Of a stretch of 30,430 bases of DNA, positions 17,500 through 26,425 are shown one piece after another (position 1 is the stretch's first letter; each line of letters opens with the position of its first letter). The translations under genes were made by a program, and so were the position numbers. The notes beneath the pieces are model-generated. The model made no database searches. It had not been told where the DNA came from and saw nothing but the letters and a program-made list of their open reading frames with translations. Source of the stretch: Oscillospiraceae bacterium (GTDB taxonomy: Bacteria; Bacillota_A; Clostridia; Saccharofermentanales; Saccharofermentanaceae); contig CADAXO010000034.1 in NCBI GenBank assembly GCA_902791885.1, forward strand, positions 1 to 30,430. Direction: 5' to 3'.

Positions 17500-19980
17500 A
17501 TGATCGAGACCATCAGATGCGGTTCCGACGGTATGAAGGATGTCGTTAATTTTGACGTTCCTTTCGACAGGGATCTGATGATACCTGATATGTATGAAGA
17601 ATATGATAAGCCGCGTGTTTATTACTTCCTGCCGTTCACCTTTGATGACAGCATATTCGGTTATACGGTTCATGGTTTTTCAGATCCTTCTGTCGGCATT
17701 GTTCCCGATCTTCGTATATGGAACAGAAGATGCATGCTCGGATTCGAACTTATGAGAAGGTACGAAGAGGATGCCAGAAGTGAGAAGATTATCCGCGATT
17801 CCATCACCAAGGACAGCATGACCAACCTGTTCAACTATCAGGGACTTCTTTCAGAAGGATCCTTCCTGATAGGTAAGATGAGATATTTCAGTAGATTCAT
17901 AAGCGTTCTCGCTCTTGATGTTAAGGATCTGACACAGATAAATGAGAATTTCGGAAGAAATGCCGGTGACAAGGCAATTGTCAACATTGCAGGCATTTTG
18001 GAATCCGTATTTACGTCTAATGAGAGCATCTGTGCATGTCTCGGCAACGGTGAATTTGTCGCATTGCAGATCACCTCATCAGGTGGTGAGGATGAGATGC
18101 TTATTTCCTATGACAAGATCAAGGATAAGCTCGAAGAGTATAACGAGAACCCGGTGAATCAGACTAAGTTGTATCTTTACTACGGCATTGAGACCGGTGC
18201 GCCTGAATCGATGGCTGATTTTGAGCGTCTTATCAATACTGCCATAAGTAAGAAGAACAGCAATAAGATCAAGATAGGCAAGGCTCAGCAGGCTGGCCTT
18301 TCCGAAGAGGAGAAGAAGAAGTCCCTCATCGTTAACGAGATACTCGAGTCCAACAGGCTTAATTATCATTTCCAGCCTATTGTCAGAGTTGTTGACGGTG
18401 AGATATTCGCATATGAGGCTCTTATGCGTGTTGACGTAAATCCGTATATCGATCCGCCAACAGTAATAAGATATGCTTCATTGTCCGACAGATTATCCGA
18501 TGTTGAGTATGAGACATTTGATAATGTAATCGATATAGTCGAACACAGGCCCGATATCTTTGATGGTACCAGGAAGGTGTTTATCAACTCTATACCCGGT
18601 GAGCATTTCCCGGAAGACAAGAGGGATGCTATAGCTGACAGGATCAGGAAGCTTAACGGAACTGTTGTTATCGAGCTTACAGAACAGTCTGAGCTGTCTG
18701 ATGACGAGTTGGCTGATATCAAGCGTGTCTATTCCGATTTCGGTGTTGAGACTGCGGTTGATGATTATGGCACAGGTTATTCCAATGTCACAAACCTTCT
18801 GAGGTATATGCCCAGATACGTTAAGATTGACAGAATGCTTCTTACTGATATTCAGAACAGTCCTCAGAAGCAGCACTTCGTAAAGGATATCATTACCTTC
18901 TCGCATGATAATGACATTATTACCCTGGCTGAAGGCGTTGAGACTACTGAAGAGCTTAATACCGTAATCATGCTCGGTGTCGATCTCATTCAGGGATTCT
19001 ATACTGCAAGGCCTTCCGCAGAGATCATCAAAAGCATTGATCCCAAGATCAGGAAAGAGATCTGTGAATTCAGAATGAGGTATGAGGAATCCAGTGAGGG
19101 AGAGGTTCTTATTGCAGGAAGAGAAGGAAGAATAGTCCTTCCGAAGCTTCATGAGGACGGCATCAAGGAGATCAGCGTAAGCCGTAAGGAAGCTACGTTC
19201 ATAGATTTCACATTAACAGGTTCACCTGAGCTTGTGACGAGCATAATCATGAATGTCAGCAACGGCTATAGAGGAAGGATCACTCTCGAGAATGTCTGTC
19301 TCGGCCTTAATACTATGACGCCGGCTATATCCATAACGGGTGACTCCGATGTCACATTTGTGCTCAAGGGCAATAACAGGCTCATGAATTCCGTTTATGT
19401 TGAGGCAGGTTCTACATTAAGGATCGAAGGTGAAGGCGATCTTAACATAACCATCAGCGATATGGAGTTCTTTGGTATCGGAGCAGGTCCCGATAAGCCT
19501 CACGGCAACATCATCATTGATGATCTTAACGGCAATCTTGTCATTATGGGCAACGGCGCGAAGGGCGTAGGAATAGGTTCAGGAATCGGTGGAGATATCT
19601 TAATAAGTCATTCCAATGTTAAGGTGAATATCCCGGGCAGAAGTACGGTTGGCATCGGCAATCTGTGCGGCAATTCAAACATTCGGATCAACGACTCTGA
19701 AGTCGGTATCAATATGAAGTGTATGGAATGTGCAGGTATCGGTTCTCAGAGGGGCAGAGCTGATATTCAGATTGAGAACTCCAACGTCGATTCCGCAATA
19801 GACGGATTGAACGTATTGCTGATCGGTTCTTTTGATATGATGACTGTACCGGTTATCAGGAATTCCGATATTAATTCAAGCATTCAGACTGAGATCAAAC
19901 AGGCTGATGAACGGAATAGCGCAGCCATCCTTAACGGAGCTTTACACTTTGATGAGAACGGCAAAGCCTGCCCGACTTGA
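17500..19980 (+). CDS. GGDEF/EAL c-di-GMP protein with C-terminal beta-helix (C-terminal part of a split gene)
   Basis: The frame is open from 17422; 17500 is the first ATG and has no good ribosome binding site. Residues about 100-260 form a GGDEF domain whose signature is degenerate (GNGEF, 182-186), so cyclase activity is doubtful. Residues about 275-515 form an EAL domain with all the expected active-site elements: Glu306 in EALMR, Asn in FINS, ELTE, VDDYGTGYSN, YVKID, EGVET and IQGF. It is likely an active c-di-GMP phosphodiesterase. Residues about 545-790 form a repetitive beta-helix with four units starting with GIG about 25-31 residues apart, resembling carbohydrate-binding beta-helix domains. 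No membrane segment or export signal is seen. The upstream sensor ORF is probably its lost N-terminus. Confidence 0.82.
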   Translation: MIETIRCGSDGMKDVVNFDVPFDRDLMIPDMYEEYDKPRVYYFLPFTFDDSIFGYTVHGFSDPSVGIVPDLRIWNRRCMLGFELMRRYEEDARSEKIIRDSITKDSMTNLFNYQGLLSEGSFLIGKMRYFSRFISVLALDVKDLTQINENFGRNAGDKAIVNIAGILESVFTSNESICACLGNGEFVALQITSSGGEDEMLISYDKIKDKLEEYNENPVNQTKLYLYYGIETGAPESMADFERLINTAISKKNSNKIKIGKAQQAGLSEEEKKKSLIVNEILESNRLNYHFQPIVRVVDGEIFAYEALMRVDVNPYIDPPTVIRYASLSDRLSDVEYETFDNVIDIVEHRPDIFDGTRKVFINSIPGEHFPEDKRDAIADRIRKLNGTVVIELTEQSELSDDELADIKRVYSDFGVETAVDDYGTGYSNVTNLLRYMPRYVKIDRMLLTDIQNSPQKQHFVKDIITFSHDNDIITLAEGVETTEELNTVIMLGVDLIQGFYTARPSAEIIKSIDPKIRKEICEFRMRYEESSEGEVLIAGREGRIVLPKLHEDGIKEISVSRKEATFIDFTLTGSPELVTSIIMNVSNGYRGRITLENVCLGLNTMTPAISITGDSDVTFVLKGNNRLMNSVYVEAGSTLRIEGEGDLNITISDMEFFGIGAGPDKPHGNIIIDDLNGNLVIMGNGAKGVGIGSGIGGDILISHSNVKVNIPGRSTVGIGNLCGNSNIRINDSEVGINMKCMECAGIGSQRGRADIQIENSNVDSAIDGLNVLLIGSFDMMTVPVIRNSDINSSIQTEIKQADERNSAAILNGALHFDENGKACPT

Positions 19981-20030
19981 CCTTGATGAGACGCTTTGTT
20001 AATATGCAGATAGTTTAATATTTTAAATGC

Positions 20031-20287
20031 GTTGATGAAGACCAGTAACTTCTTACGATCTTGACAGAGAACTGCCGGTTGGTGCGAGACAGTAAGATAC
20101 GATTAAGTGAACTCACTTCGGAGCAGCCGTATTGAAAGGATGATTCCCAAGATTCGGACGCAGGTTCAGCGTTAGAGGAACAGGATATCGGATTGTTTCC
20201 CGTATCCGCAGAGTGCATTCTTAAGTGAATGAATTAGAGTGGTACCGCGAACGACCCTTCGTCTCTAACAGGATGAAGGGTCGTTTT
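20031..20287 (+). promoter_or_regulatory. Leucine-specific T-box leader
   Basis: The 327-base gap between the EAL gene and leuA is mostly a T-box. Stem I begins near 20031 with the loop-E strand AGTA (in GACCAGTAAC) and the AGAGAACTG motif. The opposite strand carries GAA followed by the specifier CTC (20112-20114), a leucine codon. The T-box sequence AGAGTGGTACCGCG is at 20236-20249. TTAGAG (20234-20239) pairs with CTCTAA (20263-20268) in the antiterminator. Uncharged tRNA-Leu would stabilise this form and allow leuA transcription. Bases 19981-20030 hold only AT-rich promoter-like sequence without a convincing hexamer pair. Confidence 0.92.
20251..20287 (+). terminator. T-box regulated terminator before leuA
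   Basis: ACGACCCTTC (20251-20260) pairs with GAAGGGTCGT (20275-20284), followed by a short T-run. The stem shares bases with the antiterminator, so the two forms exclude each other. Confidence 0.88.
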
Positions 20288-20307
20288 ATGTCGGAAGGAG
20301 AAACGAT

Positions 20308-21969
20308 ATGAATTACAAGAAGTACCGCAAGATACCTGAGATTGGGATCACGGACCGTAAGTGGCCCGGTAATGTCATCGATAAGGCACCGATCTGGTGT
20401 TCCGTAGATCTTCGTGACGGCAACCAGGCCCTTGAGGTGCCTATGACAATGGATCAGAAGCTTAAGTTCTTTGACCTCCTTGTCAAAGTCGGATTTAAGG
20501 AGATCGAGATAGGTTTCCCTGCGGCATCTGATACTGACTATAACTTCTGCCGTGAATTAATAGACAATAACCTCATTCCGGATGACGTAGCCATTCAGGT
20601 TCTCACGCAGTCGCGTCCCGAGATAATCGAGAAGACTATGGAAGCTGTTTATGGCGCCAAGAATGTAATCATTCATCTTTATAATTCTACGAGTACGCTC
20701 CAAAGAGAGGTCGTGTTCGGATTTGATCAGGATGAATGCGTTAAGCTTGCTGTAGACGGTGCGAGGCTCATCAGGGAACATATTGACTCCGAGTATTCGG
20801 ATGCCAATTATATTCTCGAGTATTCCCCGGAATCATATTCTTCGACAGAACCTGACTTTGCTGTAAGGATCTGCGACGCCGTGTGCGATGTCTGGAAGCC
20901 AACGCCGTCATCAAAAGTAATAATCAATCTTCCTGAGACTGTGGAATACACTCTCCCTAATGTGTATGCCGACAGTATCGAGTATTTCTCCAACAAGACT
21001 AAATGGAGAGATTCGATCATACTTTCTCTTCATACACATATTGACAGAGGAACAGGTGTTGCAGCGTCTGAATTAGGACTTCTCGCCGGAGCCGACAGGG
21101 TGGAAGGAACTCTGTTCGGTAACGGAGAGAGAACCGGTAATGTGGACATAATCACGCTTTGCATCAACATGATGATGCAGGGTGTTGATCCCGTGCTCGA
21201 TTTCTCGAATATCAACGAGTGCATAGACATTTATGAAGAGTGTACGAGAATGAAGGTGGACCCGAGACACCCGTGGGCAGGCAAACTCGTATTTACTGCT
21301 TTCTCCGGTTCTCACCAGGATGCCATTAACAAGGGCCGGAAGAAGATGTCCGAGAGCGGTTCTTCTGTTTGGGCTGTTCCTTATCTTCCTATCGATCCTG
21401 CGGATGTCGGAAGGGAGTACGAGCCGATCATACGTATCAACAGTCAGTCCGGAAGAGGCGGAATCTCCTATGTTATGGAGCAGTTCTTCGGTGTTATTCT
21501 GCCGCGTTCCTTCCAGCGCGATTTCTTAACCGTCGTTAAGCATGAGACTGATGACAACTCGAGAGAGCTGCTGCCGCAGGAGCTTTTCGATCTGTTTGAT
21601 GATTACTACATCAACGTCATGTCGCCTTACTGGTTAAGTACGTTCTCCGAGCATTCTCTCGGTGATCAGTTAAGTGAGGTGGAGGCGGAGATAACGTATC
21701 TTGGCAAGCCTCAGACAATTAAGGGCAGCGGCAACGGTCTTCTTGATGCTTTTGTCGACGCTTTCTCCACTTATACAGGAGTAAAATTCTCAATAAATAT
21801 GTATAATGAACATGCAATGGAGAATGGTACGACTTCCGCTGCTATTACCTATATTGAGATAAAGCGTGCGGATGACGGTCAGATATTCCTCGGTGCAGGT
21901 GTATCGAAGTCAGTCACAAAGTCTTCCGTAAGGGCTGTTCTCTCCGCGTTTAACAGAATGATCAAGTGA
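20308..21969 (+). CDS. leuA: 2-isopropylmalate synthase, long (LeuA2/yeast-type) form
   Basis: This enzyme condenses acetyl-CoA with 2-oxoisovalerate, the first step of leucine synthesis. The 553-residue protein starts with the KYRKIP and DRKWP region of the long form also found in yeast and mycobacteria. It has the active-site SVDLRDGNQAL, the metal-binding HTH in SLHTHIDRGTG, and the GNGERTGNVD signature. Residues about 420-553 form the leucine-binding regulatory domain. GAAGGAG precedes the ATG at good spacing. Control is by the leucine T-box directly upstream. The glf gene follows after nine bases. Confidence 0.94.
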   Translation: MNYKKYRKIPEIGITDRKWPGNVIDKAPIWCSVDLRDGNQALEVPMTMDQKLKFFDLLVKVGFKEIEIGFPAASDTDYNFCRELIDNNLIPDDVAIQVLTQSRPEIIEKTMEAVYGAKNVIIHLYNSTSTLQREVVFGFDQDECVKLAVDGARLIREHIDSEYSDANYILEYSPESYSSTEPDFAVRICDAVCDVWKPTPSSKVIINLPETVEYTLPNVYADSIEYFSNKTKWRDSIILSLHTHIDRGTGVAASELGLLAGADRVEGTLFGNGERTGNVDIITLCINMMMQGVDPVLDFSNINECIDIYEECTRMKVDPRHPWAGKLVFTAFSGSHQDAINKGRKKMSESGSSVWAVPYLPIDPADVGREYEPIIRINSQSGRGGISYVMEQFFGVILPRSFQRDFLTVVKHETDDNSRELLPQELFDLFDDYYINVMSPYWLSTFSEHSLGDQLSEVEAEITYLGKPQTIKGSGNGLLDAFVDAFSTYTGVKFSINMYNEHAMENGTTSAAITYIEIKRADDGQIFLGAGVSKSVTKSSVRAVLSAFNRMIK

Positions 21970-21978
21970 GGATTATCT

Positions 21979-23082
21979 ATGTATGATTATCTGATAGTCG
22001 GTGCAGGTCTTTACGGCTCGGTGTTCGCCAGATGCGCTGCCGATAACGGGAGTAAAGTTCTTGTAATCGATAAGAGATCTCATACGGGCGGCAATTGTTA
22101 TACGGAGAGTATAGAGGGCATTAATGTTCATAAATACGGTGCGCACATATTTCACACCAACGACGATGAGGTGTGGGAGTTTCTTAACCGTTATGTAAGG
22201 TTTAACCGCTATACCAATTCACCCATAGCAAATTATAAGGGAGAGCTATATTCTCTTCCTTTTAATATGTATACGTTTAACAGAATGTGGGGCGTTGTGA
22301 CTCCTGATCAGGCGAGAGCAAAGATTGAGGAACAGCGTAAGGAGGCCGGAATAACGGAGCCTCATAACCTTGAGGAACAGGCGATAAGCCTTGTCGGCAG
22401 GGACATATACGAGAAGCTTATCAAGGGTTATACGATGAAGCAGTGGGGAAGACCGTGTAATGAGCTTCCTTCTTCGATCATCAAGCGTCTTCCCGTAAGG
22501 TTCACGTATGATAATAATTACTTCAACGCGCTTTATCAGGGGATTCCTATGGGCGGATACTCCAGGCTTTTCGATGCGCTTCTTGAAGGCGTTGATGTTA
22601 AGCTTGATACTGATTACAAGACATTTATTAAGGACAATGAAGGCATTGCGAAGCATATCGTTTATACGGGTGCTTTGGACGAATTCTTTGACTATAAGCT
22701 CGGGCATCTTAACTACAGAACGGTAAGATTCGAGACTGAAGTGCTCGATACGCCGAATTACCAGGGCAATGCCGTCATCAATTATACGGATGATGAGACT
22801 CCTTATACCAGGATAATTGAGCATAAATTCTTTGAGTTCGGTACGCAGGAGAAGACAGTCATATCGCGTGAGTACAGTTATGAATGGAAGCCGGGCGACG
22901 AGCCTTTCTATCCCGTTAATGATGACAGGAACAATAGGCTTTACTTAAAGTATAAGGAGCTTGCCGGTGAGACAGGAATCATATTCGGCGGCAGGATGGC
23001 TGACTACAAGTATTATGATATGGATGTAACCGTAAGAAATGCCATTGATAAGTTCAGGGAGATAAGCTGTGAACACGACTAA
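21979..23082 (+). CDS. glf: UDP-galactopyranose mutase
   Basis: This flavoenzyme interconverts UDP-galactopyranose and UDP-galactofuranose, supplying furanose residues for surface polysaccharides. The 367-residue length is standard. The FAD motif is YLIVGAGLYGSVFA, followed by HTGGNCYTE, KYGAHIFHTND and the SLPFNMYTF region; YTMKQWGRP and the C-terminal GRMADYKYYDMD are also family features. GTGAGGATT upstream gives a modest ribosome binding site. The gene overlaps the next one by 14 bases, which suggests the two work together. Confidence 0.94.
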   Translation: MYDYLIVGAGLYGSVFARCAADNGSKVLVIDKRSHTGGNCYTESIEGINVHKYGAHIFHTNDDEVWEFLNRYVRFNRYTNSPIANYKGELYSLPFNMYTFNRMWGVVTPDQARAKIEEQRKEAGITEPHNLEEQAISLVGRDIYEKLIKGYTMKQWGRPCNELPSSIIKRLPVRFTYDNNYFNALYQGIPMGGYSRLFDALLEGVDVKLDTDYKTFIKDNEGIAKHIVYTGALDEFFDYKLGHLNYRTVRFETEVLDTPNYQGNAVINYTDDETPYTRIIEHKFFEFGTQEKTVISREYSYEWKPGDEPFYPVNDDRNNRLYLKYKELAGETGIIFGGRMADYKYYDMDVTVRNAIDKFREISCEHD

Positions 23083-25015
23083 GGAGATGAAGAAGAATGT
23101 AATTCTGTCTTTCATATCATGGCTGCTGTTGCTGTCACTGGCGATAGCGGGCCTTGCAGTCATAGCAAGGGATGAGGCTTATGAACTTCCGGGCGACGGC
23201 TTCGAATACCTCATGATGCCCGTATCAATAATGAATCACGGATCCACATATGTCACCGATCAGGACATAGAGGATGCCAAGGCTTACTACGGAAATAACA
23301 TATTTGATACCATCTACAGGGACCGTGAGGACATAACTTTGGTGGAGGGTGCGGACGGCAATCATTATGCCAAGCATTTTGGATTGTATTCCGTCATATG
23401 CATGCCTTTAAGAGGGCTGTTCCATGCGGTTGGTATGAATCCGGCCAAGTCTTTCCAGTATATGAATCTTCTGATGTGGATAGGCGCATGCCTTCTTATT
23501 CAGCTGCTTCTTAAAGCTGACCAGACCAGGAAGACACTTCTTATGGTGTTCATGGTCCTTAATCCTTCGTGGTTCTACCTTAACTGGGTTCATACGGAGA
23601 TTCTGATATTCTCTTTGGCCGTCGCTTCTCTTGTAATGCTTCATAATAAGAATTACGTGATCTCGATGCTTCTGATGAGCCTCTCTGCAATGAATAATCT
23701 CACGCTCCTTGTTCCGGCATTTATTATCGGAATCAGATTCCTTATGGATGCATATAAGGACAACGGCAGGAAGATTAAGACTGTCATCAGGAAGACTTTA
23801 CCGATTGCAGTTGCTGCGATACCGGGCTTTGTTCCAATCATGAGATCATTTATCCTGTTTGGAAGCTACAGCCCGATATCAGCTGTTGCTTCTGTATCGA
23901 GCAGTGATTTCCCTGCCGATAACAGACTCATCTGCGCTCTTTCTTATATATTTGACCCGAATCAGGGCATGATCGCCTATACATTGCTGATAGCACCCGT
24001 ATTCATCGTACTGGTTATCGTAAATCTTATTAAGCGCAGGAATGTGGCTGATACGGTGCTCAGCATTATCCTTGTCGCAGGTATGCTATTTATTGTGTCC
24101 CAGGAGATGCATATTAACTGCGGCATGGCGTATATCATGCGTTATAACGTCTGGATCCTTCCGTTCATGGCTTTCTTCAATGTGTTTAATCTTAAGTCAT
24201 CCGTGGCGGCTCCTGTGTTCTCCATAAGCGGCGCATATACGCTTGTAATACTTATTGTATTTACATTCTTCCAGGCGCCCAATCTTTATCTTGATCATAC
24301 GCTGATAGGAAGGTTTGCCTTAAGTAATTTCCCGTCGGTCTATAATCCTCCGGTCGGCATATACTATTCAAGAACTCTGACCGATGAGACATATTACTGC
24401 GAATTCCCTGTTCCATATTTTGATGAAGAGGGTAATCTTCGTAAGATACTTATCACTCCCGAGGCAGAGGAGCTTCTGGATAACGGGGAGTGGACCATAT
24501 ACGACGATAATAATGAGCCTGTAGATTTTAGGACTTTGCCTTCCACCAATATCAACGGCGAGGCATTCACATACGTTAATATCAGCGCGGACGGATATCA
24601 TATGGTCCGCGACATGGATAAGCTTGACTTCTCCGACCTTACAGAGAATGATCAGTCTTTGATCAGAACACCCATGGGATTCGAGGGGGATGTCGGTCTT
24701 ATTTACGGTAGGTCATTAAGACTTCTTCTACACGTTAAGCCCGGTAACTACCACGGCTCGTTCGTCGTTAATAACGTATTCGGCGGAGCTCAGGATGTAA
24801 TTGTAAAGGTAAACGGTGTTGAAGTGTTCCACGGTCCCGTTCACATGGATGACGGCAGCATAGACTTCGATTACACTGTATCTGAGAATTATCTTTGTGA
24901 TATCGTAGTTGAGGTTCCGGGAGCATTCGCACCGAGTTCAGTAATAATCGGTTCTCCCGATGACAGAATCCTGTCTCTCTACCTTGAGGAGTTCTCCTTC
25001 AGCAAGGAATCTTAA
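23069..25015 (+). CDS. GT-C-like polytopic membrane protein with extracytoplasmic beta domain
   Basis: The 648-residue protein has an N-terminal membrane helix, then a first external loop with PGDGFEYLMMP, an acidic motif like that of lipid-linked-sugar glycosyltransferases of the GT-C fold. About ten more membrane segments extend to residue ~410. The rest (about 420-648) is soluble and mostly beta, ending in a jelly-roll-like module (VKPGNYHGSFVVNNVFGG onward) that may bind sugar. No transferase family can be named with certainty. Overlap with glf makes a galactofuranose-containing product plausible. The start is GTG, seven bases after GGGAG (23057-23061); the ATG at 23087 is too close to its AGGAG. 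Its stop codon overlaps the stop of the convergent gene. Confidence 0.75.
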   Translation: MNTTKEMKKNVILSFISWLLLLSLAIAGLAVIARDEAYELPGDGFEYLMMPVSIMNHGSTYVTDQDIEDAKAYYGNNIFDTIYRDREDITLVEGADGNHYAKHFGLYSVICMPLRGLFHAVGMNPAKSFQYMNLLMWIGACLLIQLLLKADQTRKTLLMVFMVLNPSWFYLNWVHTEILIFSLAVASLVMLHNKNYVISMLLMSLSAMNNLTLLVPAFIIGIRFLMDAYKDNGRKIKTVIRKTLPIAVAAIPGFVPIMRSFILFGSYSPISAVASVSSSDFPADNRLICALSYIFDPNQGMIAYTLLIAPVFIVLVIVNLIKRRNVADTVLSIILVAGMLFIVSQEMHINCGMAYIMRYNVWILPFMAFFNVFNLKSSVAAPVFSISGAYTLVILIVFTFFQAPNLYLDHTLIGRFALSNFPSVYNPPVGIYYSRTLTDETYYCEFPVPYFDEEGNLRKILITPEAEELLDNGEWTIYDDNNEPVDFRTLPSTNINGEAFTYVNISADGYHMVRDMDKLDFSDLTENDQSLIRTPMGFEGDVGLIYGRSLRLLLHVKPGNYHGSFVVNNVFGGAQDVIVKVNGVEVFHGPVHMDDGSIDFDYTVSENYLCDIVVEVPGAFAPSSVIIGSPDDRILSLYLEEFSFSKES

Positions 25016-26418
25016 AGCATTTTATTCTTGTTCTTGAATTCTCTTGAGGCACGTCTTCTTGCCTTGCGCCTGAAGATGATCAGGGAATATACGAGAATTA
25101 TGAGAAGTGCAAGTATTACGATGAGCGTTACGAGTGCGGTCTTAAGAGCCGTCCATATTGAACGCTTCTCCGGGTTTATCGGGACCAGATTGTCTTTCTC
25201 GCCGACTTCAATGTCAAGAACACCTACAACATAGGTCTTGCCGTCGTTGAAGACTCTTAATACGGGTATCCGGAAATACTGATTTTCCATCGATGATGTA
25301 TCGATAATGACGTTTGATAACTCCACAGTATTGTAGCTACCCAGCGCTACCCTCGAAGATGTAGTCGTAAGATAAGGCGAGAGTGTGATCGAAGATTCCA
25401 TTACGGCAAGATCCGTGCCGAGCAATGCCGAGTTGATCTGCTCGATTGTGTCGTTATAAAGAGGCATGAACTCACCCTGATCGATGGGGAGGGTGGAGAA
25501 TGCCGAATAACCGCTGTCGAACATGTCGATCATGTCGGAGTAACGGCCGAGTGAATCCGTCGCGCCGAGGATTATGCCTACGAGCTTACGTCCGCTCTTG
25601 GATGCTGCTGATGCTATGGAATAACCGACATTCTCAGCAAATCCGGTGAGTCCTCCGACATAGTAATCGTAGGAGTATTCCTGTGTTGAGATGAATCTGT
25701 TGGCATTGGATATTACTCTGGAATCGGCATAAAGGTTGGTGCCGAGCATTGTGTGCTGATAGGTGGTGGAGATGTCGACGAAGTCCTGATTGTCCGTGCA
25801 GGCGTTGAGGATCAGTGCCATGTCGTGCGCCGTGGAGACGTTGCTTACGTCATCGTTGCCGTAGCAGTTGGTAAAGAAGGTGTTCGTGCATCCAAGTTCA
25901 GTCGCTCTTGAATTCATAAGCCCGGTGAAAAGCGATTCGGCGCCGGATATCTTGATCGCAAGGCAAAGGCAGGCGTCGCTGTCAGACTCGAGCAAAGCGG
26001 CATAAATCAGGTCTCTTACCGTAACTTCCTCGCCTTCAGTAACGCCGAGTGTGTAGTAATTCTCGGGAATTCCGATGTACATTGGCTGCGTAACCGTGAT
26101 CGTATCATCAAGATCGAGGTTCTCGAGAGCGAGAAGGACTGTCATGAGCTTGGTAATAGCCGCAGGCTGTACCTGTGCATCTATGTTCTTGCCGAGAAGC
26201 ACTGTGTCGGATTCTGCATCGTAGAGGATATATGACGTACCGGTTACCTCCGGTGCATCGGGCGGAGTATCCGTCAGAAGGTCGTAACGGGCTTCGTTCT
26301 GGGAGATGATATCGTCATCGGGATTATCGAGATCGTCGTTTACTGCAAGTACTGCGCCCGGGAATAACAGGCACACCGTAAGCACTGCGCTCAGAAACAA
26401 CGACATAATTCTTTTCAT
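25012..26418 (-). CDS. DacF/PBP5-like D-Ala-D-Ala carboxypeptidase homologue with degraded active site
   Basis: The 468-residue protein has a signal peptide (about 1-25), a serine-peptidase S11 domain, a C-terminal beta domain and a membrane anchor with a basic tail (about 428-468), as in DacF-type carboxypeptidases that trim peptidoglycan stem peptides. All three catalytic motifs are altered. SxxK reads Ala87-Ile-Thr-Lys90, so the nucleophilic serine is missing (codon GCT at 26158-26160). SxN reads Ser145-Asp-Ser147. KTG reads Leu257-Thr-Gly. The frame is otherwise intact, so it is probably a pseudoenzyme with a structural or regulatory role. No ribosome binding site precedes the ATG, and a -10 box sits seven bases upstream. 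Confidence 0.85.
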   Translation of the reverse strand: MKRIMSLFLSAVLTVCLLFPGAVLAVNDDLDNPDDDIISQNEARYDLLTDTPPDAPEVTGTSYILYDAESDTVLLGKNIDAQVQPAAITKLMTVLLALENLDLDDTITVTQPMYIGIPENYYTLGVTEGEEVTVRDLIYAALLESDSDACLCLAIKISGAESLFTGLMNSRATELGCTNTFFTNCYGNDDVSNVSTAHDMALILNACTDNQDFVDISTTYQHTMLGTNLYADSRVISNANRFISTQEYSYDYYVGGLTGFAENVGYSIASAASKSGRKLVGIILGATDSLGRYSDMIDMFDSGYSAFSTLPIDQGEFMPLYNDTIEQINSALLGTDLAVMESSITLSPYLTTTSSRVALGSYNTVELSNVIIDTSSMENQYFRIPVLRVFNDGKTYVVGVLDIEVGEKDNLVPINPEKRSIWTALKTALVTLIVILALLIILVYSLIIFRRKARRRASREFKNKNKML

Positions 26419-26425
26419 GAATATG

